Shown: one piece after another, positions 6,811 to 12,214 of the stretch
Layout of the letters: each line of letters starts with the position of its first letter
Numbering within the stretch: position 1 is the stretch's first letter
From: an uncultured Christensenella sp.
GTDB lineage: Bacteria > Bacillota > Clostridia > Christensenellales > Borkfalkiaceae
NCBI GenBank assembly: GCA_910578655.1
Contig: CAJTQE010000049.1
Coordinates: 1-13,359 of the forward strand
DNA length: 13,359 bases
Direction: 5' to 3'
Made by a program: the position numbers and the translations under genes
The notes under the pieces: generated by a model
The model's input: only the letters and a program-made list of their open reading frames with translations
Database searches by the model: none
Told to the model about the DNA's origin: nothing

Positions 6811-7842
6811 TTAAAACGCAATATCGGTTTTATCCACCGAAACGCTTGCTACTACTGTGTACTCGGTAAGCGCACCCGCAGAATAAGGATGCTGTGCCGT
6901 TGCGGTATCGCCGCTTTGAACCGTATCGCCTTTATATGCGTAGTTATAAGAAACCGAGATATCCAGATAGAACACGGAAGATACGGCTATCGAAGGATTT
7001 GCATCCTTTAAAACAGCATTGTAAGCGAGTTTACCATCGTTTATATAAGGGAAATCACCTCGTGAATAATCCATTAAGTCAAACGGCGTTATAGAGCTGT
7101 CCGGTGCGAAAGTTGCGGTTTGCATCCAATACTGACCAGTCATAGCGTGCGACGCTAAATATACGTCATCTTCGATTTGTTTAGATACCGTAACACTCAC
7201 GCTTTCGATAGACAAATCACCGGTTTGCGTTCCTACGCCGTACACGGGATTTAAACGGAAAGTGTTTTGGCTGCCTAAAACAAAAATTCTATCGTTGTTG
7301 ACCGTAAACGAAATATCCGTAATCTTTTTCACGTATTCTACCGTACACGTTGCTGTTGCCGAGCGGTTTACTTCGGAAGCTACCGTAATTATTATCGTTT
7401 CGCCGAATTCCTGTTTACAACTTACAATAGCGGTCTTTGAATTGCTTGAGGGCGTTACCGTTATATAATCGCTCGCCTTCTTTCCGTTAGCCCACGAAGA
7501 AGTCCCGTCCTCAAACGTAAACGACCAGACGTATCTTTCCAGAGAGCTGTCTCCGCTATCGTTAGAAGCTGTAAGCGTATAAGCGGACTCAGCCTGTGCG
7601 GAAACTCCGTTTACGTCATAATCTTCCGATGCTATCCGTGCGGACATTAACCTTACGCCGTTATTTTCCTTTGCAATATCCAACTGCATACCTTCGGTGG
7701 TTTCATTAACCATAGTATTAACGGTAGGCTCGTTTTCTTTGTGCTTATTTATAACGGTCTGTGCTATCCAGCCGCCCGCAAGCGCAAGGCACAGAATAAT
7801 TGCAACGACCGTAATAATGGTTTTGATTTTATTTTTTATCAT
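6811..7842 (-). CDS. 343-aa membrane-anchored exported protein with Ig-like region, unknown function
   Basis: The chosen ATG (MIKNKIK) has AAGGAG eight bases upstream; a frame extension 16 codons further upstream lacks a comparable site and would run through the hairpin at 7867-7895. Residues about 5-27 form a signal or anchor segment followed by a polar linker. Around residues 85-170 the sequence has features of a bacterial Ig-like repeat (VWSFTFEDGTSSW, then ITVTPSSNSKTAIVSC, then a TATCTVEYV strand). The C-terminal half is Tyr/Ser/Asp-rich and beta-like. The protein ends VSVDKTDIAF, matching in pattern the end of the 198-aa protein. It is the first exported protein after the SSB-like gene. 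A structural or adhesion role is likely; homology was not tested. Confidence 0.6.
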   Translation of the reverse strand: MIKNKIKTIITVVAIILCLALAGGWIAQTVINKHKENEPTVNTMVNETTEGMQLDIAKENNGVRLMSARIASEDYDVNGVSAQAESAYTLTASNDSGDSSLERYVWSFTFEDGTSSWANGKKASDYITVTPSSNSKTAIVSCKQEFGETIIITVASEVNRSATATCTVEYVKKITDISFTVNNDRIFVLGSQNTFRLNPVYGVGTQTGDLSIESVSVTVSKQIEDDVYLASHAMTGQYWMQTATFAPDSSITPFDLMDYSRGDFPYINDGKLAYNAVLKDANPSIAVSSVFYLDISVSYNYAYKGDTVQSGDTATAQHPYSAGALTEYTVVASVSVDKTDIAF

Positions 7843-7866
7843 AAATAATCTCCTTTTAAAATTTGA

Positions 7867-7895
7867 GCGGCTTACGGACGTTAACCGCAAGCCGC
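7867..7895 (-). other. Intercistronic hairpin between SSB-like and exported-protein genes
   Basis: GCGGCTT (7867-7873) pairs with AAGCCGC (7889-7895) and CGG (7875-7877) with CCG (7885-7887), with one A-C mismatch. On the minus strand it is followed by TCAAATTTT, a weak T-tract. It could be a partial terminator or an mRNA stabiliser setting the ratio of the SSB-like protein to downstream proteins. Confidence 0.45.
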
Positions 7896-7915
7896 CACGT
7901 CAATGTACTTTCAGC

Positions 7916-8269
7916 TTATTTAATAAGCATAGCCAACAGGCTCTTATCCGAATTGCGCACGGGCTTGACGGCGCACTCGAAAATTTCACCCGTTTCCTTA
8001 TCCGTAGTACGCACGATATAACGTTTACCCGTTATAATCTTGCCCGTAGCGTCCTGAAACTCGAACGGTTCTACTACGAATTCCGCCGTATCTTCGTTAC
8101 CGAATACAATGTCCAAAACTGCGTAACCGCCCTTGTCCAAAGGATCGGAAGGTCCCAGCTTAATCTTTACGTCTCTGCCGCGGATATTTGCGCTGATGAA
8201 GTATTCGTAACACGTATTGCCTTTGAACTCGAAACTTGATTTTTCTACTTTAATTCCCTGATTCTGCAT
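7916..8269 (-). CDS. 117-aa beta-rich soluble protein, candidate ssDNA-binding protein
   Basis: The protein has no membrane segment. It alternates beta-type strands with glycine/charged turns (for example FKGNTCYEYF near 15-24, GGYAVLDIVFG near 47-57, GKRYIVRTT near 81-89) and ends with basic residues and SDKSLLAMLI. Its size is near that of filamentous-phage gene V-type ssDNA-binding proteins (roughly 80-140 aa), and it occupies the gene V position between the control genes and the virion-type genes. AAGGAG lies 11 bases before the ATG. Coating the single-stranded genome before assembly is the inferred role; no diagnostic motif proves it. Confidence 0.55.
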   Translation of the reverse strand: MQNQGIKVEKSSFEFKGNTCYEYFISANIRGRDVKIKLGPSDPLDKGGYAVLDIVFGNEDTAEFVVEPFEFQDATGKIITGKRYIVRTTDKETGEIFECAVKPVRNSDKSLLAMLIK

Positions 8270-8298
8270 AATTTTTTATTTCTCCTTATTTTTTAATT

Positions 8299-8592
8299 TT
8301 AATTGCCTTTCTTTCTGGAAATTTTTCTTGCTTCCTGTATGTCCTTACCTTCGCCCAACGCTTTCTTGAACTTGAACATACCGGCGTGGTCTGACTGACA
8401 GAGGAGATAACCCGAACGAATACCCTTATCGTACTCGGTAAGCTCCTCGCCCTGCTTCTTGCCAAATTTATGCACCTTTAATTTGCGTTCTTCGGCGTAA
8501 CCCTTTGCGCGCTTAGAAGGTACAAGCCACTTGCGCTCGTTGTAATTGTTTCCTGCGGACGCTTCTGCTCCGCTTGAATTTTTGTTTGCCAA
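8299..8592 (-). CDS. 97-aa basic soluble protein of unknown function, TTG start
   Basis: The first codon is TTG (8590-8592), preceded by AAGGAG at nine bases; no ATG is available nearby in frame. The product is rich in Lys and Arg, with an N-terminal Ser/Ala/Asn-rich part, a central GIRSGYLLCQSDHAG (58-72) and a C-terminal basic end (ARKISRKKGN). It has no signal or membrane segment, so it is not a typical coat protein. Nucleic-acid binding is plausible from charge alone. It lies 29 bases upstream of the SSB-like gene and after a 210-base noncoding stretch, so it may open the late transcript. Confidence 0.6.
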   Translation of the reverse strand: MANKNSSGAEASAGNNYNERKWLVPSKRAKGYAEERKLKVHKFGKKQGEELTEYDKGIRSGYLLCQSDHAGMFKFKKALGEGKDIQEARKISRKKGN

Positions 8593-8802
8593 AATTATTT
8601 CTCCTTATAAAATGTAGTTTTAGATTGTGGGCTGCACGTCTGCTTTTAACAAGTTTGCTTGCCCGATATTAAGTTTTAGTTTTATGTAAAGCCACGGACT
8701 TTATTGAAATTACACATTTCGTGCGATAAGCGGAAGGTGGCCACCTTTGTCTTGCAAGTACCGCACTAATCGTAAATCATTGCCGTTAGCTAATTACCGA
8801 AA
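8593..8802. promoter_or_regulatory. Noncoding leader between early and late genes, with perfect palindrome
   Basis: This is the only long gap inside the element's gene block. It holds a 14-bp perfect palindrome AAGGTGGCCACCTT (8734-8747), a smaller one CTTGCAAG (8751-8758), and an outer inverted repeat GTGCG (8721-8725) with CGCAC (8762-8766) framing both. A weak minus-strand promoter candidate is TTGTTA followed 17 bases later by CACAAT. The layout suggests a regulated promoter for the genes from 8592 leftward, perhaps controlled by the wHTH or sigma-like proteins encoded just upstream. Confidence 0.45.
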
Positions 8803-9048
8803 TTAATCTACGTATTTACGCGTGAACATAGTGGAAGGCAAACACTTTCCGTCTATACGCTTTCTGTCGTAAAAAATCTGCTCGTATTCTTTATCTCTGC
8901 GCTTTGTACGTTTATAGAAAACATCACAACTAACTATTGCGTTAGCCTCTGCATAGTTAAGCTGAACTTGTAAACTCTGCTTCACAATATACTTGCTTGT
9001 CCTATAAACGTTATCCGCGTCCATAACAAATTCGGGTAAATCTATCAC
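8803..9048 (-). CDS. 81-aa protein of unknown function, GTG start
   Basis: It starts at GTG (9046-9048), with AAAGGAGG nine bases upstream lying inside the last codons of the preceding gene, four bases after whose stop it begins. The sequence is mixed-charge with an acidic N-terminus (MIDLPEFVMDADNVY) and a basic cluster (YKRTKRRDKEYE, about residues 45-56). No membrane segment or recognised motif is present. It belongs to the early control operon with the two regulators; a small regulatory or DNA-binding role is possible but not supported further. Confidence 0.6.
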   Translation of the reverse strand: MIDLPEFVMDADNVYRTSKYIVKQSLQVQLNYAEANAIVSCDVFYKRTKRRDKEYEQIFYDRKRIDGKCLPSTMFTRKYVD

Positions 9049-9052
9049 TTGA

Positions 9053-9355
9053 TTAATCCTCCTTTAAAATTTTCTGAAAGAAACTTTGTAATTCGTTATT
9101 AACCTTATAAATATAATTCGTTGCATAACCGCACTTCATAGCATAAGCAGAAGGAGCATACCCATCTACATACAGCCCAACATACAAATCGTAAAATCTG
9201 GGAGGTGCAAATATTATAACCGCATTGTATTTCTCAACTTTTCTTTTAACTACGTTTACACCAACGCTTACTTCGTTTTTATCAAACACGTCTTTATGCG
9301 CATAGTAGTAACGAATATCCCTTAAATCTTCTCTTATTTGTTCTAACGAATACAT
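9053..9355 (-). CDS. 100-aa sigma-region-4-like transcription activator candidate
   Basis: The C-terminal part, residues about 53-90 (RFYDLYVGLYVDGYAPSAYAMKCGYATNYIYKVNNELQ in outline: Y-x-LY-x-DG-Y-x7-GY-x3-YI), has the pattern of a sigma-70 region 4 helix-turn-helix as seen in small phage activators of the ArpU/RinA kind. The N-terminus is a charged helix. Its ATG overlaps the stop of the wHTH gene (TAATG), so the two are translationally coupled. It may switch on genes from 8592 leftward. The family assignment is by pattern, not by alignment. Confidence 0.5.
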   Translation of the reverse strand: MYSLEQIREDLRDIRYYYAHKDVFDKNEVSVGVNVVKRKVEKYNAVIIFAPPRFYDLYVGLYVDGYAPSAYAMKCGYATNYIYKVNNELQSFFQKILKED

Positions 9356-9696
9356 TAGTTATCTCCTTTATTGCTTGCTTGTCTTGTATATGTATCTAAA
9401 ATGCTTTGCATTGTTTTTTGATCTCGCTCTGAAAGCCCTTCGTTAAGACGTTTTAATAATTCAATTTGCTCGGTGGTCATATACACCATTCCAAACTTGA
9501 ACCATCTCTCAATGAATACGCCACCTTGTTGGCCCGTCACTGTATAAATAGGATAGGTACACGCAAGCACTTGTATATCGTTACGAACTGTACGCACGGA
9601 TACGCCAAGGTCGCTTGCAAGACTTATTAAGCTGTCTTTCTTACGCCGACACAAAATCTCAAGCAACGACATTCTGCGTTCCGCTGTGCTTTGCAT
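9355..9696 (-). CDS. 113-aa winged helix-turn-helix (HTH_11/DeoR-like) regulator
   Basis: Residues about 8-62 form a winged HTH: SLLEILCRRK, then DSLISLASDLGVSVRTVRND with the recognition helix at VSVRTVRND (32-40), then a YTVTGQQGG wing. That matches the DNA-binding half of DeoR/YafY-type regulators. The remaining 50 residues are helical (MTTEQIELLKRLNEGLSERD) and lack the WYL or sugar-binding domain. It starts at the ATG 9694-9696 with AAGGAGGTG six bases upstream. It is the first gene of the element, directly downstream of two strong palindromes (9727-9766) that are natural operator candidates for autoregulation and for maintaining the integrated state. Confidence 0.75.
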   Translation of the reverse strand: MQSTAERRMSLLEILCRRKKDSLISLASDLGVSVRTVRNDIQVLACTYPIYTVTGQQGGVFIERWFKFGMVYMTTEQIELLKRLNEGLSERDQKTMQSILDTYTRQASNKGDN

Positions 9697-9726
9697 GTAC
9701 TCACCTCCTTTTTGTCGATTTCTGAT

Positions 9727-9742
9727 TGAAGTTTAAACTTCA
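9727..9742. promoter_or_regulatory. 16-bp perfect palindrome, candidate operator
   Basis: TGAAGTTTAAACTTCA is perfectly symmetric and lies about 30 bases upstream of the wHTH start codon, between the ribosome binding site and the next inverted repeat. It is a candidate binding site for the adjacent regulator. Confidence 0.55.
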
Positions 9743-9766
9743 TTGTGGCAACCTACTTGCCACAAT
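9742..9766. promoter_or_regulatory. Inverted repeat ATTGTGGCAA-5-TTGCCACAAT, candidate operator
   Basis: Perfect 10-bp arms with a 5-bp spacer, abutting the 16-bp palindrome on one side and overlapping the right direct repeat on the other. It has no T-run on the side where a terminator would need one for minus-strand transcription, so an operator or recombination-accessory site is more likely than a terminator. Confidence 0.55.
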
Positions 9767-9801
9767 AAAAAAATAATTTTAAATTTTTTAAAAATTTTTT
9801 T
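9765..9801. repeat. Right direct repeat of the element (putative attR)
   Basis: This is the partner of 361-396, with the same orientation, one extra base and two substitutions. It lies immediately upstream of the first gene of the element and its operator palindromes. Recombination between the two copies would give a circle of about 9.4 kb in which the hairpin region joins the control region. Confidence 0.55.
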
Positions 9802-9968
9802 CATATCCGCAAAATTGCGAACATATAATAGGTACGGAACCAAATCGGTATATTATATTCGTATTTTTCTTTTTCTTACTGCAAATCATTTTTAAATTTA
9901 GCTCTTACTGGAAGTAAGCTCAAAAATGACCGTTCACTGGCGACAATTTAGTGAAGATTTTAGAAATG
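9802..9968. other. AT-rich spacer right of the element
   Basis: No gene is seen. It contains a short inverted repeat CGCAA-AA-TTGCG (9809-9820), a plus-strand TATAAT (9824-9829) without a -35, and a 6-bp hairpin CTTACT-gga-AGTAAG near 9904-9918. None is assigned a function. Confidence 0.4.
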
Positions 9969-10019
9969 AAAAAGCCCCGACAAAATAAACTCCAAAATGG
10001 AATCTACTTCGTCGGGGCT
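9969..10019 (-). terminator. Strong leftward intrinsic terminator with nested hairpin
   Basis: AGCCCCGAC (9973-9981) pairs perfectly with GTCGGGGCT (10011-10019). On the minus strand the stem is followed by TTTTT. The 29-base loop contains a small inner hairpin TCCA-AAA-TGGA (9991-10001). It probably ends the transcript of the zinc-ribbon gene at 10128-10325 and insulates the element from flanking transcription. Confidence 0.75.
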
Positions 10020-10040
10020 ATCACGATTTGCTCGGCATTA

Positions 10041-10082
10041 CCTCTAACGTTCTTGTATATGACCTGATTATGGATTTAGAGG
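10041..10082. other. Inverted repeat in the 3' region of the zinc-ribbon gene
   Basis: CCTCTAA (10041-10047) and TTAGAGG (10076-10082) are perfect 7-bp arms around a 28-base loop, with partial extension by ATTA and TGTAAT. It lies between the stop codon at 10128 and the terminator at 9969-10019; the purpose is unclear. Confidence 0.35.
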
Positions 10083-10127
10083 TGTAATACTGTTTCAATT
10101 ACGACCATAACCGTCGTTATACGCTAT

Positions 10128-10325
10128 TCAATTTATATCATCGATAATTGCACCGTCTGGCGCGTAAATATCAATTCTTTCATGTCGCCTACTAATTAAT
10201 TTGCTTACCATACTTAAACCACACCGCGGGCAACTAATTTTTACCAAACCTTTGGCATCTCTATAACCAACTATTTGTTTACCACAGTTTATACAAATTC
10301 TTTTGCTAACTGACCAATCTTCCAC
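10128..10325 (-). CDS. 65-aa zinc-ribbon protein, GTG start
   Basis: I place the start at the GTG 10323-10325 because GAGGGGG lies eight bases upstream; an earlier in-frame GTG at 10332-10334 would overlap that site. Two CxxC pairs (CINC at 11-14 and CPRC at 32-35) separated by 17 residues form a zinc ribbon of the kind found in Mu Com-like and other small phage or host proteins. The C-terminal half (SRRHERIDIYAPDGAIID) has no motif I recognise. It has a consensus promoter at 10395-10423 and a strong terminator at 9969-10019, so it is a one-gene unit. DNA, RNA or protein binding is possible. Confidence 0.7.
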   Translation of the reverse strand: MEDWSVSKRICINCGKQIVGYRDAKGLVKISCPRCGLSMVSKLISRRHERIDIYAPDGAIIDDIN

Positions 10326-10368
10326 TATAAACACCCCCTCTAAAATTAAATCTTACTCCGCCATAAAC

Positions 10369-10423
10369 TAAACAAATGTTTACAATGTACGGTTATTATA
10401 AGACTTTAAAAAGTAGCTGTCAA
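10369..10423 (-). promoter_or_regulatory. Consensus sigma-A promoter of the zinc-ribbon gene
   Basis: On the minus strand TTGACA (10423-10418), a 17-base spacer and TATAAT (10400-10395) give a perfect consensus promoter. Immediately downstream, over the expected start, is the inverted repeat TAAACA-AA-TGTTTA (10369-10382), an operator candidate. Confidence 0.8.
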
Positions 10424-10479
10424 GAGGTGAGAGGGGCATTTTTTAAGAAAAAAAATTTTCTAAAATATTTTCATAATTA

Positions 10480-10511
10480 TGACAATTAGTGTCAACATTA
10501 TATGCTATAAT
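10480..10511 (+). promoter_or_regulatory. Rightward -10 element with TGACA-5-TGTCA inverted repeat
   Basis: TATAAT (10506-10511) lies 12 bases after an inverted repeat TGACA-attag-TGTCA (10480-10494) that covers the -35 position. Transcription from it would meet the hairpin at 10521-10546 within about 10 bases. It may be fortuitous, a tiny RNA promoter, or a site for the adjacent XRE repressors. Confidence 0.35.
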
Positions 10512-10520
10512 AAAACAATG

Positions 10521-10552
10521 CCCTCGGAGCGTAACCGTTCCGAGGGATTTTT
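10521..10552. terminator. Bidirectional intrinsic terminator after the XRE genes
   Basis: CCCTCGGA (10521-10528) pairs with TCCGAGGG (10539-10546). On the plus strand it is followed by ATTTTTT; on the minus strand it directly follows the stop codon of the 105-aa XRE gene and is followed by CATTGTTTTATT. The minus-strand use, ending the XRE operon, is the clear one. Confidence 0.7.
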
Positions 10553-10869
10553 TAACTATTCTTTAATATCCTAAATGTTTCTATCAAATTCATAAGTGTG
10601 CTTCTTTCTAATTCAGATAAGCCAACCCACTCTTTCAAAATTTCATTTTCTTCATCCGTATATTTATAATCACCGCCACAGAAAAACTGTTCAAGAGAAA
10701 TTTCCATAGCTTCACATATTTTTATTATGTTTTGAAGCGTAGGCACGGCACCGATTTTAAACCAATCATAAATTGCATTTGTTGAAATTCCGGTTTGATT
10801 TGATAACTCATATGCTGTCCAACCTTTCAAAACCATAAGCTCGCCAATTCGTTCAGTTACATTAATCAT
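10552..10869 (-). CDS. 105-aa XRE-family HTH regulator (second paralogue)
   Basis: The N-terminal 60 residues are a Cro/CI-type HTH: ITERIGELM-like opening, ELSNQTGISTNAIYDWFKIG (21-40) with the recognition helix at TNAIYDW, and VPTLQNIIKICEAMEISLEQFF. After EQFFCG (60-65) comes a helical tail with WVGLSELERSTLMNLI. It shares frame-by-frame layout with the upstream 109-aa protein, including EQFFCG at the same residue numbers, so the two arose by duplication. The genes overlap by eight bases. They are probably repressors of this operon and the divergent one starting at 11412. Confidence 0.8.
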   Translation of the reverse strand: MINVTERIGELMVLKGWTAYELSNQTGISTNAIYDWFKIGAVPTLQNIIKICEAMEISLEQFFCGGDYKYTDEENEILKEWVGLSELERSTLMNLIETFRILKNS

Positions 10870-11191
10870 TATGCACCGCCTTATTAGCTTTGAACGCAGC
10901 TATACAATTTTTGACAGCTAATTTTTCCTTATCATTAAGTAAACGCCATTCATCTAAAAATTTATCCTGCATAGGATTTTTATACTCGGCACCCATACCG
11001 CAGAAAAATTGCTCTACCGTAATATTAAAAGTTTCACAAATACGTTCAATGACAGAAAGTGCGGGCAACGCATTTTCCTTCTTCCAATACTGTATCATAT
11101 TTTTTGATATACCAATTCTTTTTGACAGCTCAGATTTGCTAATTCCGCTTTTTGCAATCAATTCATAAATGCGCTCGACGATTTCATTCAT
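10862..11191 (-). CDS. 109-aa XRE-family HTH regulator (first paralogue)
   Basis: The HTH covers residues about 6-58 (SKSELSKRIGISKNMIQYWK at 18-37, then LPALSVIERICETFNITVEQFF). The helical tail keeps the EWRLLNDKEKLAVKNCIAAF pattern common in clostridial XRE proteins. A short GGTGAG lies five bases before the ATG. It is transcribed first, divergently from the 266-aa gene with 220 bases between, the usual position for a repressor of both directions. An inverted repeat at 11220-11233 between the two is a candidate operator. Confidence 0.8.
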   Translation of the reverse strand: MNEIVERIYELIAKSGISKSELSKRIGISKNMIQYWKKENALPALSVIERICETFNITVEQFFCGMGAEYKNPMQDKFLDEWRLLNDKEKLAVKNCIAAFKANKAVHND

Positions 11192-11214
11192 TTTCGCTCA
11201 CCAATATAGCATTT

Positions 11215-11239
11215 TATAGTGATACCTATATCAGTTATA
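11215..11239. promoter_or_regulatory. Imperfect inverted repeat upstream of the XRE genes, candidate operator
   Basis: TGATA (11220-11224) and TATCA (11229-11233) are perfect arms around CCTA, extended by TATA on one side and TTATA on the other. It lies about 25 bases upstream of the XRE start codon and overlaps a TATAAA that could be the minus-strand -10. Binding by the encoded XRE proteins is inferred. Confidence 0.45.
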
Positions 11240-11274
11240 TTGTACTAAATTCGCATATATGAATATAAATGTTG

Positions 11275-11342
11275 ATAGGGATATTTTATTCTCTCAATAG
11301 GGATTTTCGACACACGCTCCTTCGTTTCGACATCCTTCGACA
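11275..11342 (+). repeat. Direct repeats upstream of the divergent promoter
   Basis: TTCGACA occurs three times, at 11306-11312, 11326-11332 and 11336-11342, that is 20 and 10 bases apart, two and one helical turns. Before them ATAGGGAT occurs twice (11275-11282 and 11297-11304). The last TTCGACA ends 10 bases before the -35 of the promoter, the position of activator sites on the same face of DNA. Confidence 0.5.
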
Positions 11343-11352
11343 AACAAAATAA

Positions 11353-11381
11353 TTGCGCTATTCCCTAACAACTGCTATACT
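11353..11381 (+). promoter_or_regulatory. Sigma-A promoter of the 266/160-aa operon
   Basis: TTGCGC (11353-11358), a 17-base spacer, and TATACT (11376-11381), about 30 bases before the ATG at 11412. The imperfect -35 fits a promoter helped by an activator bound at the TTCGACA repeats. Confidence 0.7.
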
Positions 11382-11411
11382 TGTATTAACGAACCACAAA
11401 GAGGTAAATTT

Positions 11412-12212
11412 ATGAAAGACAAGCAATTTATCAAAGAATTCACAAAAGACATACCTAATATTGAACAACACTCAGAAGAAGAAATATTGCGAGCTTTGGC
11501 TTGCCTTGATACTGTCATTTTATTTAACCTTTATACAAACGAAAATATAATCTTTAAAAAACTTAAGCCCCGCGAACCCATACCATTTGAAAAGTATATT
11601 GACCAATTAGGGATGCGAAGTATAGCTCGTTTTTTAGACAGGGAACATATAGACGGAGATTACATAAATAATAGTTGCGTAGCCGAAATTGACTTTGATA
11701 TCTGCTGTTTTGATTACTTCAAAGATAGAATAGAATATATATTTGAAGGCGCACCAATATCTAAAAACTTTGATGAAGAAGAAAACGACATAGAGCATTA
11801 CAAAAACGGGTTATACGAATACCTCAAAGGCTTATACCCTATGTTTGGGGAAATAATCAAAACCGACGTCGAACCCGATCTATTTGCCTCAGTACCAGAT
11901 ATTTTAGACAGAACTGCTTTACATAATTACTATAAACAGATTATGAAGTTTGTCAAAGCAGTTAAAATGAAGCATTTGAAACAGGGCAGTTGCATTGATA
12001 GATATATTAAAGAAATGCCTTTACTGTCACCTTTTATTAAGCGATTAGTAAGGAAACATAAAGGTCATTTCGTCTTGGCAAACAGTGATACGAATAGCCT
12101 TGACTATAAACTTGCCCTGTTCTCTTGTTTTAGATTTTATAATGAAGAAAATGCAAAACTTTTTGAACTGAAAATGTTGCAATGGGAAGAAAACAGTAAA
12201 CGTGGAGAATAA
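11412..12212 (+). CDS. 266-aa soluble protein of unknown function
   Basis: AGAGG lies seven bases before the ATG. The protein is acidic in the N-terminal two thirds (for example FDEEENDIEHYKNG near 119-132) and more basic toward the end (KRLVRKHKGH near 210-219), with no signal or membrane segment and many Tyr, Phe and Asp residues. It is predicted mostly helical. I do not recognise a family or catalytic motif. It is followed after two bases by the 160-aa gene in one operon, under a promoter facing away from two XRE repressor genes. That layout is typical of accessory modules such as phage-control, toxin-antitoxin or defence genes, but nothing in the sequence decides among them. Confidence 0.7.
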   Translation: MKDKQFIKEFTKDIPNIEQHSEEEILRALACLDTVILFNLYTNENIIFKKLKPREPIPFEKYIDQLGMRSIARFLDREHIDGDYINNSCVAEIDFDICCFDYFKDRIEYIFEGAPISKNFDEEENDIEHYKNGLYEYLKGLYPMFGEIIKTDVEPDLFASVPDILDRTALHNYYKQIMKFVKAVKMKHLKQGSCIDRYIKEMPLLSPFIKRLVRKHKGHFVLANSDTNSLDYKLALFSCFRFYNEENAKLFELKMLQWEENSKRGE

Positions 12213-12214
12213 AT

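Larger units (their letters stand above)
361..9801 (-). mobile_element. Integrated filamentous-phage-like (inovirus-like) element
   Basis: About 9.4 kb of tightly packed minus-strand genes between near-identical direct repeats. It includes a HUH initiator with HFH and YLMKY motifs, a membrane ATPase with a P-loop and a QRP motif like those of FtsK and phage pI/Zot, a small SSB-like protein, several exported proteins with single membrane anchors, a 32-aa membrane peptide, and a noncoding stretch of strong hairpins next to the initiator. Closed into a circle, the order parallels Ff phages (II, intergenic, V, coat, III, VI, I). No integrase, portal, terminase, VirB4 or relaxosome gene is visible. 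The inovirus assignment is inferred from architecture; no canonical major coat gene was found. Confidence 0.65.

Noticed and set aside
7697..8239. Plus-strand 180-codon frame
   Set aside because: It opposes two well-supported minus-strand genes with good ribosome binding sites and crosses their intergenic hairpin; it has no start signals of its own.
9800..9870. dif-like site for XerCD at GGTATATTATATTCG
   Set aside because: It shares the GTATATTAT core with dif, but the XerC and outer XerD arms do not match and there is no second copy at the left end.
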